NCBI GenBank assembly: GCA_023864145.1
Contig: JAIVER010000074.1
Coordinates: 1 to 6,384 of the forward strand
Direction: 5' to 3'
Length of the DNA: 6,384 bases
Origin: Thiohalomonas sp.
Lineage (GTDB): Bacteria > Pseudomonadota > Gammaproteobacteria > GRL18
Below the pieces are notes generated by a model. The model had not been told where the DNA came from. It did no database searches and saw only the letters and a list, made by a program, of their open reading frames with translations. The first letter of the stretch is position 1, and each line of letters starts with the position of its first letter. Positions 1-6,299 of this stretch are shown here, one piece after another. A program made the translations under genes and the position numbers.

Positions 1-75
1 TTCATGGGCTGTGAGAGTAATTTGCGTCATTGGATAATTTTGAGCTTCTTCTCTATGAAAATCAAGCATTTTCAT
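1..75 (-). CDS. Start of an unidentified gene, cut by the left window edge
   Basis: An open frame begins with ATG at 75-73, 3 nt after the tmk stop, and runs without a stop to the window edge (25 codons, MKMLDFHREEAQNYPMTQIT followed by LTAHE). The tight spacing suggests it is the next gene of the operon, translated by coupling to tmk, since no good Shine-Dalgarno sequence is visible. Other possible starts are ATG at 69-67 and ATG at 30-28. In many gammaproteobacteria holB follows tmk, but these residues lack the usual early aromatic/tryptophan-rich HolB start, and they do not resemble PilZ either. The segment MTQITLTAHE faintly recalls the first strand of small IscA/ErpA-type proteins. That is far too little to assign a function. 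Confidence 0.5.
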   Translation of the reverse strand, partial: MKMLDFHREEAQNYPMTQITLTAHE

Positions 76-78
76 AGG

Positions 79-720
79 TCATGGGTATAACCTAAAATAA
101 TCAGATAATTGTTCTATTACCCGATGCAGTTGCTGATGAACCTCTGCAATTGCAGGTAGTGTATCAATGATATAAAAACGTTCCGGATTCTCCCGAGCCA
201 GCTTTAAATACGCATCCCTGATGCGCTTAAAAAAACTCAGTTGTTCCTGCTCAAAACGGTCAGTTTCTCCACGTTCGCGTACACGTTCCATACCTTTATC
301 AACCGGTATATCAAGCAGGATGGTAGCGTCCGGCCTTAAATCTCCCTGCACCCATTGTTCTAATTGAGCAATCTTCTGCCATGATAATCCGCGCCCTCCT
401 CCCTGATAAGCATAGCTTGCATCAGTAAATCGATCACTTATCACCCATTTTCCTGATTCAAGTGCAGGTATAATTAATTCATTTAAATGTTGAGCCCGGG
501 CAGCAAACATGAGTAATAACTCGGCATCATCACAGAGGCTGGTATTTGCCTTATCTAATAATAAATTACGAATTTTTTCCGCAATGGGTGTACCGCCAGG
601 TTCACGAGTTAAAATAAACGGGATGTTTTTTTGCTTCAGAAAATCCTGAATAAAATTAATATTGGTTGATTTTCCCGATCCTTCTGAACCTTCAATGGTA
701 ATAAACTTGCCTTTAAACAT
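79..720 (-). CDS. tmk: Thymidylate kinase (dTMP kinase)
   Basis: Phosphorylates dTMP to dTDP with ATP in the cytoplasm, the step common to de novo and salvage dTTP synthesis. The 213-residue product has the usual family length. Visible motifs are the P-loop GSEGSGKST (residues 11-19), the TREPGGT substrate-binding segment (38-44), the DRF motif (96-98) followed by SYAYQGGGRG (102-111), and an arginine-bearing lid region RERGETDRFEQE (148-159). The basic residues in the lid match the E. coli-like (type II) arrangement, in which catalytic positive charge sits in the lid rather than in the P-loop. The ATG start lies 10 nt after the mltG stop. The weak ribosome-binding signal (GAAGTGA) lies within the end of mltG, so the two are probably translated together. 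Confidence 0.97.
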   Translation of the reverse strand: MFKGKFITIEGSEGSGKSTNINFIQDFLKQKNIPFILTREPGGTPIAEKIRNLLLDKANTSLCDDAELLLMFAARAQHLNELIIPALESGKWVISDRFTDASYAYQGGGRGLSWQKIAQLEQWVQGDLRPDATILLDIPVDKGMERVRERGETDRFEQEQLSFFKRIRDAYLKLARENPERFYIIDTLPAIAEVHQQLHRVIEQLSDYFRLYP

Positions 721-730
721 GATTAATATT

Positions 731-1771
731 TCACTTCTTTTTTAAAATATATTTTCTTACAGCATTATTGTGGGCTTTGAGGTTATTGCTAAATAGATGC
801 CCTCCTGAACCATCAGCAACAAAGTATAGACTTTTTCCTTTATCGGGGTGCAATACTGCATGAATGCCTTCACGTCCGGGAATAGCGATAGGTGTTGGCG
901 GTAAACCATTTATTTGATAGGTATTGTATGCTGTTTTTTCATTAATATCACGACGTCGAATATTGCCATTATAACGATCGCCCATACCATAAATAATCGT
1001 GGGATCAGACTGTAGACGCATGTTTTTATTCATCCGACGAATAAAAACCCCGGCGATTTTACTGCGTTCAGTACTAATACCCGATTCTTTTTCTACTATT
1101 GAGGCAAGAATTAAAGCCTCATAAGCTGATTTTAACGGCGTCGTTTTTTCTCTGTTTTGCCATTCCTCAGCAAGTACTCTTTGCATTTGCTCATAGGAGC
1201 GTTTTATAAATTGATAATGACTAGTACCACGAGGAAAATTAAACGTATCCGGATATAAAAGGCCTTCCAGATTTGTTTGCTGAGTCTTTAGATATTTTTT
1301 TAAATCATCATAATTATCAAGCTCAATAGCTTTTGAGGATTGCGTCAGATTGTTATCCGTTATAATGGCATGTAACGCCTCTTTTAGCGTCCACCCCTCT
1401 ACAATAGTCAGAGAATACTGGTTCACTTTGCCGGAAATAAAGAGATCAATTAAATCAACAATCGTCATTCCAGCTTTAAGTGAATATTCACCGGCTTTAA
1501 TTTTTTCAGCCTTTTTTGAGAAACGCGCATAAAAACGAAAATATTCAGGATGAGTAATAATAGATTGCTGATGGAGCTTATTGGCAATATGTTGAATCAG
1601 CTCACCTTTTTTAATCGTAAATATCTGTTTTGCTTTATTACCTGATGGTTCTGACACAGGGATATTAAGAGGCTGGATTAAATAAACTTTATACTCATTC
1701 CAATACCAGCCAGCAGCAAAGCTGCCAATAATAATTAATAATGCGATCAGTTTAAAAAATTTTTTAATCAT
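731..1771 (-). CDS. mltG: Endolytic murein transglycosylase MltG (YceG-like)
   Basis: Inner-membrane lytic transglycosylase that cleaves nascent glycan strands and so limits peptidoglycan chain length. The 346-residue protein starts with a short basic cytoplasmic stretch (MIKKFFK) and one hydrophobic membrane segment at about residues 8-24. A LysM-like periplasmic subdomain follows at roughly 50-98 (from FTIKKGELIQHIANKL to IKAGEYSLKAGMTI), then the YceG catalytic domain. The signature ASIVEKES places the likely catalytic glutamate at Glu227, equivalent to Glu218 of E. coli MltG. Further conserved blocks are LQSDPTIIYG (253-262), YNTYQINGLPPTPI (282-295) and LYFVADGSGGHLFS (315-328). The ATG start gives the membrane anchor directly after it. 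It lies 65 nt downstream of pabC with no strong Shine-Dalgarno sequence. No truncation or frameshift is seen. Confidence 0.96.
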   Translation of the reverse strand: MIKKFFKLIALLIIIGSFAAGWYWNEYKVYLIQPLNIPVSEPSGNKAKQIFTIKKGELIQHIANKLHQQSIITHPEYFRFYARFSKKAEKIKAGEYSLKAGMTIVDLIDLFISGKVNQYSLTIVEGWTLKEALHAIITDNNLTQSSKAIELDNYDDLKKYLKTQQTNLEGLLYPDTFNFPRGTSHYQFIKRSYEQMQRVLAEEWQNREKTTPLKSAYEALILASIVEKESGISTERSKIAGVFIRRMNKNMRLQSDPTIIYGMGDRYNGNIRRRDINEKTAYNTYQINGLPPTPIAIPGREGIHAVLHPDKGKSLYFVADGSGGHLFSNNLKAHNNAVRKYILKKK

Positions 1772-1836
1772 AAATAATGTGTTTACTAAACGATTAGTTT
1801 GTTAGTAATAAAATGTTTATCGAAGCTCGTTTTTAA

Positions 1837-2760
1837 TTATAAAAAAACAGGTCTGCCAAGTGCTTTATTAATTTTACTCGATAATGCGGTAGAAATTCGC
1901 TGTTTATTCTGCTGCGTATAAAACCATTGTGTATTGTCACTGCAAGTAATCGAAGCCACAGGCACAATACCAAAAATACTATTGCTGAAAAAAACATCTG
2001 AGGCATCACTTAACTCGCTTAGAGTATAATGACCTTGTTCAATACGAATGGACATTTTTTTTGCCAGCTGAAAAATTTCTTGCCTTATTGTACCCTGAAC
2101 GCCGCAAGTATCAATTTTTGGCGTAAATAATTGACCATTTTTTACAAAAAAAAGATTACTGCTCGTTGCCTCTATCACCCTTGTACGAAGTTGAGAGGAC
2201 TCATCAGAACAGGCCAGCATAATACCGTCATGATAATCATTGCCGTTAAATTCATTACCTGCAAACACCTGTTCCAGACGATTTAAGTGTTTAATACCTG
2301 CTAATACGGGTTGTAGGGCCAGACAAGTTTGACACACTTTTACTCTCATGCCCTTTTTATAGTCATCAATTGACCTTTCTGGCCAATGATGAACACTTAT
2401 AATCACAGAGGTTTGTGCCTGCTGGGGAAATTGATAACCACGCCCTCCCTTGCCGCGGGTAATAATAATTTTAATCACTTTCTTTTCAGAATTCAGATTC
2501 TCAGAATCTAAGCTATCTGAATCTAAGTCATTATTTTGCAACAATTTTAAATTAATCATATTAAGAAAAATAAGGTCATCAGGTATCGACAAACTCAGTC
2601 GCTCAGCACCTGAGCAAAGACGCTGCCAGTGTAAATGCCAATTATGTAATTCACCATTAACACATGCAATGGTTTCGAAAATTCCATCGCCATAAGTTAA
2701 ACCTCGATCATTAACATCAATTACATCATTTATTAAATTTATTGCCTGGTTATCAATCAT
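1837..2760 (-). CDS. pabC: Aminodeoxychorismate lyase (PLP-dependent, class IV fold)
   Basis: Removes pyruvate from 4-amino-4-deoxychorismate to give 4-aminobenzoate, the last step of this folate branch. Recognisable parts are the N-terminal DRGLTYGDGIFET (18-30), the PLP lysine Lys157 in AGIKHLNRLEQVFA (154-167), the EATSSNLF segment (197-204) and the cofactor-phosphate region GVQGTIRQ (220-227). At 307 residues it is longer than the typical ~270. Most of the excess is an acidic low-complexity insertion at about 75-93, encoded by three 15-nt tandem units, and a few extra residues also occur around 185-192. The ATG overlaps the end of pabB by 8 nt and has no clear Shine-Dalgarno sequence, so translation is probably coupled to pabB. 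Branched-chain or D-amino-acid aminotransferases share the fold, but the adjacent pabB and the KHLNRLEQ motif favour PabC. Confidence 0.95.
   Translation of the reverse strand: MIDNQAINLINDVIDVNDRGLTYGDGIFETIACVNGELHNWHLHWQRLCSGAERLSLSIPDDLIFLNMINLKLLQNNDLDSDSLDSENLNSEKKVIKIIITRGKGGRGYQFPQQAQTSVIISVHHWPERSIDDYKKGMRVKVCQTCLALQPVLAGIKHLNRLEQVFAGNEFNGNDYHDGIMLACSDESSQLRTRVIEATSSNLFFVKNGQLFTPKIDTCGVQGTIRQEIFQLAKKMSIRIEQGHYTLSELSDASDVFFSNSIFGIVPVASITCSDNTQWFYTQQNKQRISTALSSKINKALGRPVFL
2482..2526 (-). repeat. Three 15-nt tandem units inside pabC
   Basis: Read in the coding direction, the units are TTAGATTCAGATAGC, TTAGATTCTGAGAAT and CTGAATTCTGAAAAG. They encode LDSDS, LDSEN and LNSEK. They are in frame and diverged at the third unit, and they form an acidic, probably disordered insertion between a helix and the beta-strand KVIKIIITRG of PabC. 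The pattern indicates in-frame expansion by replication slippage. Each unit is 15 nt, so changes in copy number would keep the frame. Confidence 0.8.
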
Positions 2761-4264
2761 CGTTATGCATCTGCATTTGTAACGTCTGGAGTAAACCTTT
2801 TGCTTTAGCCCGTGTTTCCATAAGCTCTTTTTTTGCTATAGAATCAAAGACTAAACCTGCCCCAGCTCTAAAAGTTAATGTTTGCGTATCCTTAATATCA
2901 CTTATATCTTCTAAAAGCATCGAGCGAATTAATATATTTAAATCCATGCTGCCATTGTGATTAATATAGCCCATTGAACCCGTATAAGCACCTCTTGAAT
3001 ACTGCTCTAATTCGGCAATAATTTCCATACAGCGAACTTTTGGACAACCACTGATCGTCCCGCCTGGAAAAAGTGCCTTTATGACATCTCCAGGAGTAAC
3101 CCCATCTTGTAATTGCCCAATGACATTAGACACAATATGGTGTACATGAGCATATGTTTCATTACTCATGAATTCATCAACTATGACCGTTCCTGGAATA
3201 CATACTCTGCCTAAATCATTGCGAATTAAATCAATCAACATTATATGCTCAGCCTGTTCCTTAGGATGTGCATGAAGTTCATGCAAAAGTCGCATATCCT
3301 CCCGATCCGAAGCACTGCGTGGACGAGTCCCGCCAATTGGTCTCGACTCAAGCTTTCTATCAGTCACTTTCAGTAAACGTTCAGGTGAGGAAGAAATAAT
3401 GCTGCTACAACCTTCATCAGAAAAAAAACTGGCTAGTCCCGAAAAAGGAGCTGGATTTTCTTTGAAAAGCGTTTCTGTTAATGAAGCAGCTTGTTCAACA
3501 TGTTCTTTTTGTTTAGATGTCGTTTTCCAAAGACGAGATAAATTGACCTGAAAAACATCACCTTCTTTAATATAGTGGTGAATTTTTTCTGCTGAATCTA
3601 AAAAAGTCTTATCATCTTCCTCTTCAAGGGCAGGCATTAAATCAGTAGTGCGTTTCATTACACTCTCTGATTTTTTAATTAGCTGCACATCATCTAATAA
3701 AGATTGAAAAGCAGCAGCGTGATCAAGTTGTGATTCAGTTAGAAAAAATATTTTTTCCTGTTGATGATCATAAATAAGCGCTTGCTTTAGGCGTGCGGCA
3801 TAGGCAATGGGAAGTAATTGTTTTTCACAAATACGTTTTAAGGCAGGTTCAATTTGCTGGGCAAATTCATAAGCAAAAAAAACAAACCACCCGCCGGTAA
3901 ATGGTAAGTGATGTGTTAATGCTATTTGCTTGTCACTAGATGAAAATAGTTTTTTTTCAAATAAAAAAAGTTTATCAAAGGCATCAAGAAACAAATCATT
4001 TGCATCAATATTTAAGTGTTCACTAGAGACTGAAAGCTTAAATTCATGATCCATTTTTAAGCTGTAGTCTGGTTCAATAAACAAAATATCAAAATTTGAT
4101 TTCTGTTCATTATTAATGCGAGTCTTATTTTTTTTTAGAATAGTTTGTTTTTTAGTAGAAGTGGTCAGTAGAAAAGGGTATTTTTTGGGGAAATGACGAT
4201 AAAATTGAATAAATTCAGGAAATGCCTGTTTTGAGATTTCAGTTAACTGGCAAGCATGAGTCAT
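2753..4264 (-). CDS. pabB: Aminodeoxychorismate synthase component I
   Basis: Converts chorismate plus ammonia to 4-amino-4-deoxychorismate. The ammonia normally comes from the glutaminase PabA, which is not in this window. The protein has 503 residues. The N-terminal region carries YPFLL (29-33), NFDILF (57-62) and LPFTGGWFVFFAYEFAQQIE (120-139). The chorismate-binding domain carries GDVFQVNLSRLW (235-246), SRPIGGTRPRS (307-317), EHIMLIDLIRNDLGRVC (339-355), TYAHVHHIVSNV (370-381), FPGGTISGCPKVRCMEII (399-416) and FRAGAGLVFDS (465-475). TrpE shares the fold. The overlap with pabC and the absence of the tryptophan-feedback motif seen in TrpE N-termini favour PabB. Odd points are glycine at position 311, where E. 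coli PabB has lysine (PIKGT), and a Lys/Asn-rich stretch at about 37-56. The ATG start has no strong Shine-Dalgarno sequence and lies 46 nt after fabF. Confidence 0.93.
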   Translation of the reverse strand: MTHACQLTEISKQAFPEFIQFYRHFPKKYPFLLTTSTKKQTILKKNKTRINNEQKSNFDILFIEPDYSLKMDHEFKLSVSSEHLNIDANDLFLDAFDKLFLFEKKLFSSSDKQIALTHHLPFTGGWFVFFAYEFAQQIEPALKRICEKQLLPIAYAARLKQALIYDHQQEKIFFLTESQLDHAAAFQSLLDDVQLIKKSESVMKRTTDLMPALEEEDDKTFLDSAEKIHHYIKEGDVFQVNLSRLWKTTSKQKEHVEQAASLTETLFKENPAPFSGLASFFSDEGCSSIISSSPERLLKVTDRKLESRPIGGTRPRSASDREDMRLLHELHAHPKEQAEHIMLIDLIRNDLGRVCIPGTVIVDEFMSNETYAHVHHIVSNVIGQLQDGVTPGDVIKALFPGGTISGCPKVRCMEIIAELEQYSRGAYTGSMGYINHNGSMDLNILIRSMLLEDISDIKDTQTLTFRAGAGLVFDSIAKKELMETRAKAKGLLQTLQMQMHNDD

Positions 4265-4310
4265 ATTTTATCAGTTTTTAAATATTAGGAAGGGGTAGGA
4301 GTCAAATGGC

Positions 4311-5549
4311 TTATATTTTACCAAAAATCAGGGTGCCATTCGTGCCGCCAAAACCAAATGAATTTGAAATGGCATAATCAATTTTCATTTCTTTAGGGAC
4401 TAAAGGTACATAATCCAGATCACAATCATCACTCGGATTAAGCAAATTAATAGTTGGTGGAGCCACCTGATCACGAATAGCTAAAGCAGTAAATATCGCT
4501 TCAATAGCACCCGCTGCTCCTAATAAATGCCCTGTCATAGATTTAGTTGAACTCATGGTTAAGTCATAAGCATAGTCACCAAAGCTACGTTTAGCAGCAT
4601 CTGTTTCGGCCAGGTCACCAGCAGGAGTTGATGTGCCGTGTGCATTGATATAATTGATCTGTTCTGGATTTAAACCGGCATTTCTTAATGCTGAATCCAT
4701 ACAGCGACTAGCACCCTCACCACCCTTGGAAGGTAAAGTCATATGATAAGCATCGCCACTCATACCAAAGCCCAGTACTTCGGCATAAATTTTCGCAGCA
4801 CGTGCTTTGGCAAATTCATACTCTTCTAAGACAACAACACCAGCACCATCACTAAGAACAAAACCATCACGGGCTCTATCCCAGGGTCTGGAAGCTGTTT
4901 GAGGCTCATCATTTCGAGTGGAAAGTGCTCTTGCTGCAGCAAATCCTGCAAGCCCCGTATGAGTAGTTGCCATTTCTGCACCACCAGTGACCATCACATC
5001 TGCATCACCATATTCAATAATTCGAGCGGCATCACCAATACTATGTGTGGCTGTCGCACAGGCAGTTGCCATTGCTAAATTAGGTCCTTTTAAGCCATAT
5101 TTAACAGAAAGATTGCCAGATATCATATTGATAATATTACTGGGTACAAAAAACGGGGATACTTTTCGAGGACCGCCTCTAAGGTAATTATTATGGCCTT
5201 TTTCAATACCAGAAATTCCACCAATGCCCGAGCCGATATGAACACCGATTTTCCAGGCATTATCTTCAGTAATCTCAAGACCCGAGTCTTCAATTGCCTG
5301 AATAGCTGCGGCCATACCATAGTGCATGAAGGTATCCATTTTTTTTGCTTCTTTTGCCGATAGATAGTCACTTATATCAAAGTTTCTGATCGAACCACCA
5401 AACTTTACACTGAATGCTTCAGTATCCATATGATCAATTGGCTTAATACCACTTTTGCCTGCCAGAATATTTTCCCATGATTCAGATATATTCAAACCAA
5501 CGGGAGTTACCATCCCCATACCGGTAATAACTACTCTTCTCTTAGTCAA
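4311..5549 (-). CDS. fabF: Beta-ketoacyl-ACP synthase II (KAS II)
   Basis: Condenses malonyl-ACP with acyl-ACP during fatty-acid elongation in the cytoplasm, using the AcpP encoded just upstream. The catalytic triad is intact: Cys164 in ATACATATH, His304 in [11 protein letters not shown] and His341 in [11 protein letters not shown], with Lys336 in STKSMTG and the glycine-rich NSFGFGGTN (396-404) near the C-terminus. I place the start at TTG 5549-5547, giving [13 protein letters not shown]. This matches the E. coli FabF N-terminus and gives 412 residues, against 413 in E. coli. GGAG at 5559-5556 sits 6 nt before this codon. A TTG two codons upstream (5555-5553) directly abuts the GGAG, which is too close. 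Two terminator-like hairpins separate it from acpP. No convincing own promoter is visible, only a weak TATATT upstream. Confidence 0.97.
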   Translation of the reverse strand: MTKRRVVITGMGMVTPVGLNISESWENILAGKSGIKPIDHMDTEAFSVKFGGSIRNFDISDYLSAKEAKKMDTFMHYGMAAAIQAIEDSGLEITEDNAWKIGVHIGSGIGGISGIEKGHNNYLRGGPRKVSPFFVPSNIINMISGNLSVKYGLKGPNLAMATACATATHSIGDAARIIEYGDADVMVTGGAEMATTHTGLAGFAAARALSTRNDEPQTASRPWDRARDGFVLSDGAGVVVLEEYEFAKARAAKIYAEVLGFGMSGDAYHMTLPSKGGEGASRCMDSALRNAGLNPEQINYINAHGTSTPAGDLAETDAAKRSFGDYAYDLTMSSTKSMTGHLLGAAGAIEAIFTALAIRDQVAPPTINLLNPSDDCDLDYVPLVPKEMKIDYAISNSFGFGGTNGTLIFGKI

Positions 5550-5555
5550 GCTCAA

Positions 5556-5559
5556 CTCC
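5556..5559 (-). promoter_or_regulatory. Ribosome binding site that decides the fabF start
   Basis: GGAG within a GGGGAG run is read on the minus strand. It lies 6 nt before TTG 5549-5547 and 0 nt before TTG 5555-5553, so the inner TTG is the likely initiation codon. Confidence 0.8.
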
Positions 5560-5634
5560 CCAACAAAATACTAAAAAGCAAAAGGTCAATATACTAACCC
5601 AGGCGATACCATTAGAAAAAAAAATTCCAGATCT

Positions 5635-5694
5635 AAAAAAATTAAAGCCGAATTTTAACAATGCAAATAATGAGCACTATTAGAATCGGCTTTA
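5635..5694 (-). terminator. Second terminator-like hairpin in the acpP-fabF gap
   Basis: On the minus strand TAAAGCCGA (5694-5686) pairs with TCGGCTTTA (5651-5643), a perfect 9-bp stem. Its inner part can extend by 3 bp past a mismatch. The stem is followed at once by AATTTTTTT (5643-5635). The loop is long (about 34 nt), which weakens it as a classic intrinsic terminator. It may act as a back-up, or as a partial attenuator that lets some acpP transcripts read into fabF. Confidence 0.5.
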
Positions 5695-5721
5695 TAAAAT
5701 ACGTCATGCAATTGTACTGAT

Positions 5722-5753
5722 AAAAATGTACTGATATGTGTTATATCAATACA
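5722..5753 (-). terminator. First terminator-like hairpin, just after acpP
   Basis: Starting 9 nt past the acpP stop, the minus-strand RNA can form an 11-bp stem: UGUAUUGAUAU (5753-5743) with AUAUCAGUACA (5737-5727). It contains one G-U pair and a 5-nt loop (AACAC), and is followed directly by UUUUU (5726-5722). The shape is right for an intrinsic terminator, but the stem is AT-rich and therefore weak. Together with the second hairpin downstream, it suggests that acpP is released as a short mRNA. Confidence 0.55.
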
Positions 5754-5762
5754 TAATGAATA

Positions 5763-6002
5763 TTAAGCTTCAGTATTTGCACTAATATAATCAATTGCTA
5801 ACTGAACAGTCGTAATTTTTTCAGCTTCGTCATCTGGAATTTCAGTACCAAACTCTTCTTCAAGAGCCATGACTAACTCAACAGTATCCAAAGAATCAGC
5901 ACCTAAATCATCAACAAATGAAGCTTCAGATTTTACTTCATCTTCTTTAACGCCAAGCTGTTCAACAACTATTTTAGCAACTCTATCTTCAACACTACTC
6001 AT
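5763..6002 (-). CDS. acpP: Acyl carrier protein
   Basis: Carries growing acyl chains on a 4'-phosphopantetheine arm during fatty-acid synthesis. The 79-residue product starts [17 protein letters not shown] and contains the modification site GADSLDTVE with Ser37. The acidic helix II ([14 protein letters not shown]) and the C-terminal [19 protein letters not shown] are typical of bacterial AcpP. I chose ATG at 6002-6000: it gives the family-typical N-terminus and lies 11 nt after GGAG (6017-6014). A frame-continuous TTG at 6011-6009 would add three residues but is only 2 nt from that GGAG, too close for initiation. The gene has its own upstream region with a candidate promoter and is followed by two terminator-like hairpins, as expected for a very highly expressed gene. 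fabG is not adjacent. Confidence 0.97.
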   Translation of the reverse strand: MSSVEDRVAKIVVEQLGVKEDEVKSEASFVDDLGADSLDTVELVMALEEEFGTEIPDDEAEKITTVQLAIDYISANTEA

Positions 6003-6076
6003 TTTATTCAAATCTCCATAATTCTTTGTAACACATTCTTATACACTTAAGTTATACAGCCCCAAATTATCTAAAG

Positions 6077-6105
6077 AATATATTTTTACATTAATGTAAA
6101 AACAA
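6077..6105 (-). promoter_or_regulatory. Candidate sigma70 promoter of acpP
   Basis: On the minus strand a -35-like TTGTTT (6105-6100) is followed after exactly 17 nt by TATATT (6082-6077), five of six bases of the -10 consensus. Transcription would begin near 6070 and give a leader of about 68 nt. Weaker -10-like boxes occur closer to the gene: TATAAC at 6056-6051 and TATAAG at 6043-6038. In AT-rich DNA such matches are common, so the exact start is uncertain. Confidence 0.45.
6083..6102. promoter_or_regulatory. Perfect 20-bp palindrome, possible operator
   Basis: TTTTTACATTAATGTAAAAA is its own reverse complement. It fills the whole spacer of the candidate acpP promoter and reaches into its -35 box, the position expected for a repressor site. 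The inner half-sites are TTTACA and TGTAAA separated by TTAA. It does not match the FadR, FabR or PsrA consensus sequences I know. A TyrR box has the same half-sites in the opposite order. The regulator is unknown, and AT-rich DNA produces short palindromes by chance. Confidence 0.35.
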
Positions 6106-6247
6106 ATCCCTAAAGAACTTAAAAACTGTGCATATTTAGTGTGCTTATTTACGTGACGCTATTTTAGTGAAATCTAAACCGATATGCCAGTAATAGATGT
6201 TAATTTTTTCACTATTTAGTTATTCAGTGACTCTAGAAGTAGGGTTT

Positions 6248-6276
6248 ACCGCATAAAATAGTTATTTTATGGTGGT
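6248..6276. repeat. AT-rich hairpin 24 bp from the long inverted repeat
   Basis: CATAAAATA (6252-6260) and TATTTTATG (6263-6271) form a perfect 9-bp stem around two bases. The flanking ACC (6248-6250) and GGT (6274-6276) can add three more pairs across a small internal loop. There is no T-run suited to termination of the minus-strand genes. It may be part of the same repeat element as the large palindrome to its right, or simply a chance AT-rich fold. Confidence 0.4.
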
Positions 6277-6299
6277 TAGTAGTATATACCCAGTCAACT

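Noticed and set aside
1783..1808. 7-bp inverted pair (TTACTAA with TTAGTAA) in the pabC-mltG gap
   Set aside because: Long loop relative to a short AT-rich stem and no T-run after it, so it is neither a convincing terminator nor a clear translational control element.
2450..2695. Open frame on the plus strand opposite pabC
   Set aside because: Lies antisense inside a well-supported gene and has no recognisable motif or ribosome binding site. The same applies to the plus-strand frames at 1350-1532, 2742-2960 and 4987-5187.
5123..5371. Minus-strand frame inside fabF in another reading frame
   Set aside because: The overlapping fabF frame contains conserved FabF sequence throughout, so this is a shadow frame.
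5616..5624. A9 run upstream of fabF (T9 on the transcribed strand sense)
   Set aside because: No hairpin immediately precedes it on the minus strand, and a homopolymer of this length in AT-rich intergenic DNA is not remarkable.
5713..5736. 10-bp direct repeat TGTACTGATA, two copies 14 bp apart, after acpP
   Set aside because: The second copy is one arm of the terminator-like hairpin. Only two copies exist, so this is most simply a small local duplication.
5763..6011. Longer acpP start at TTG 6011
   Set aside because: The codon is only 2 nt from the GGAG, and the extra MNK residues are absent from typical acyl carrier proteins. ATG at 6002 fits better.
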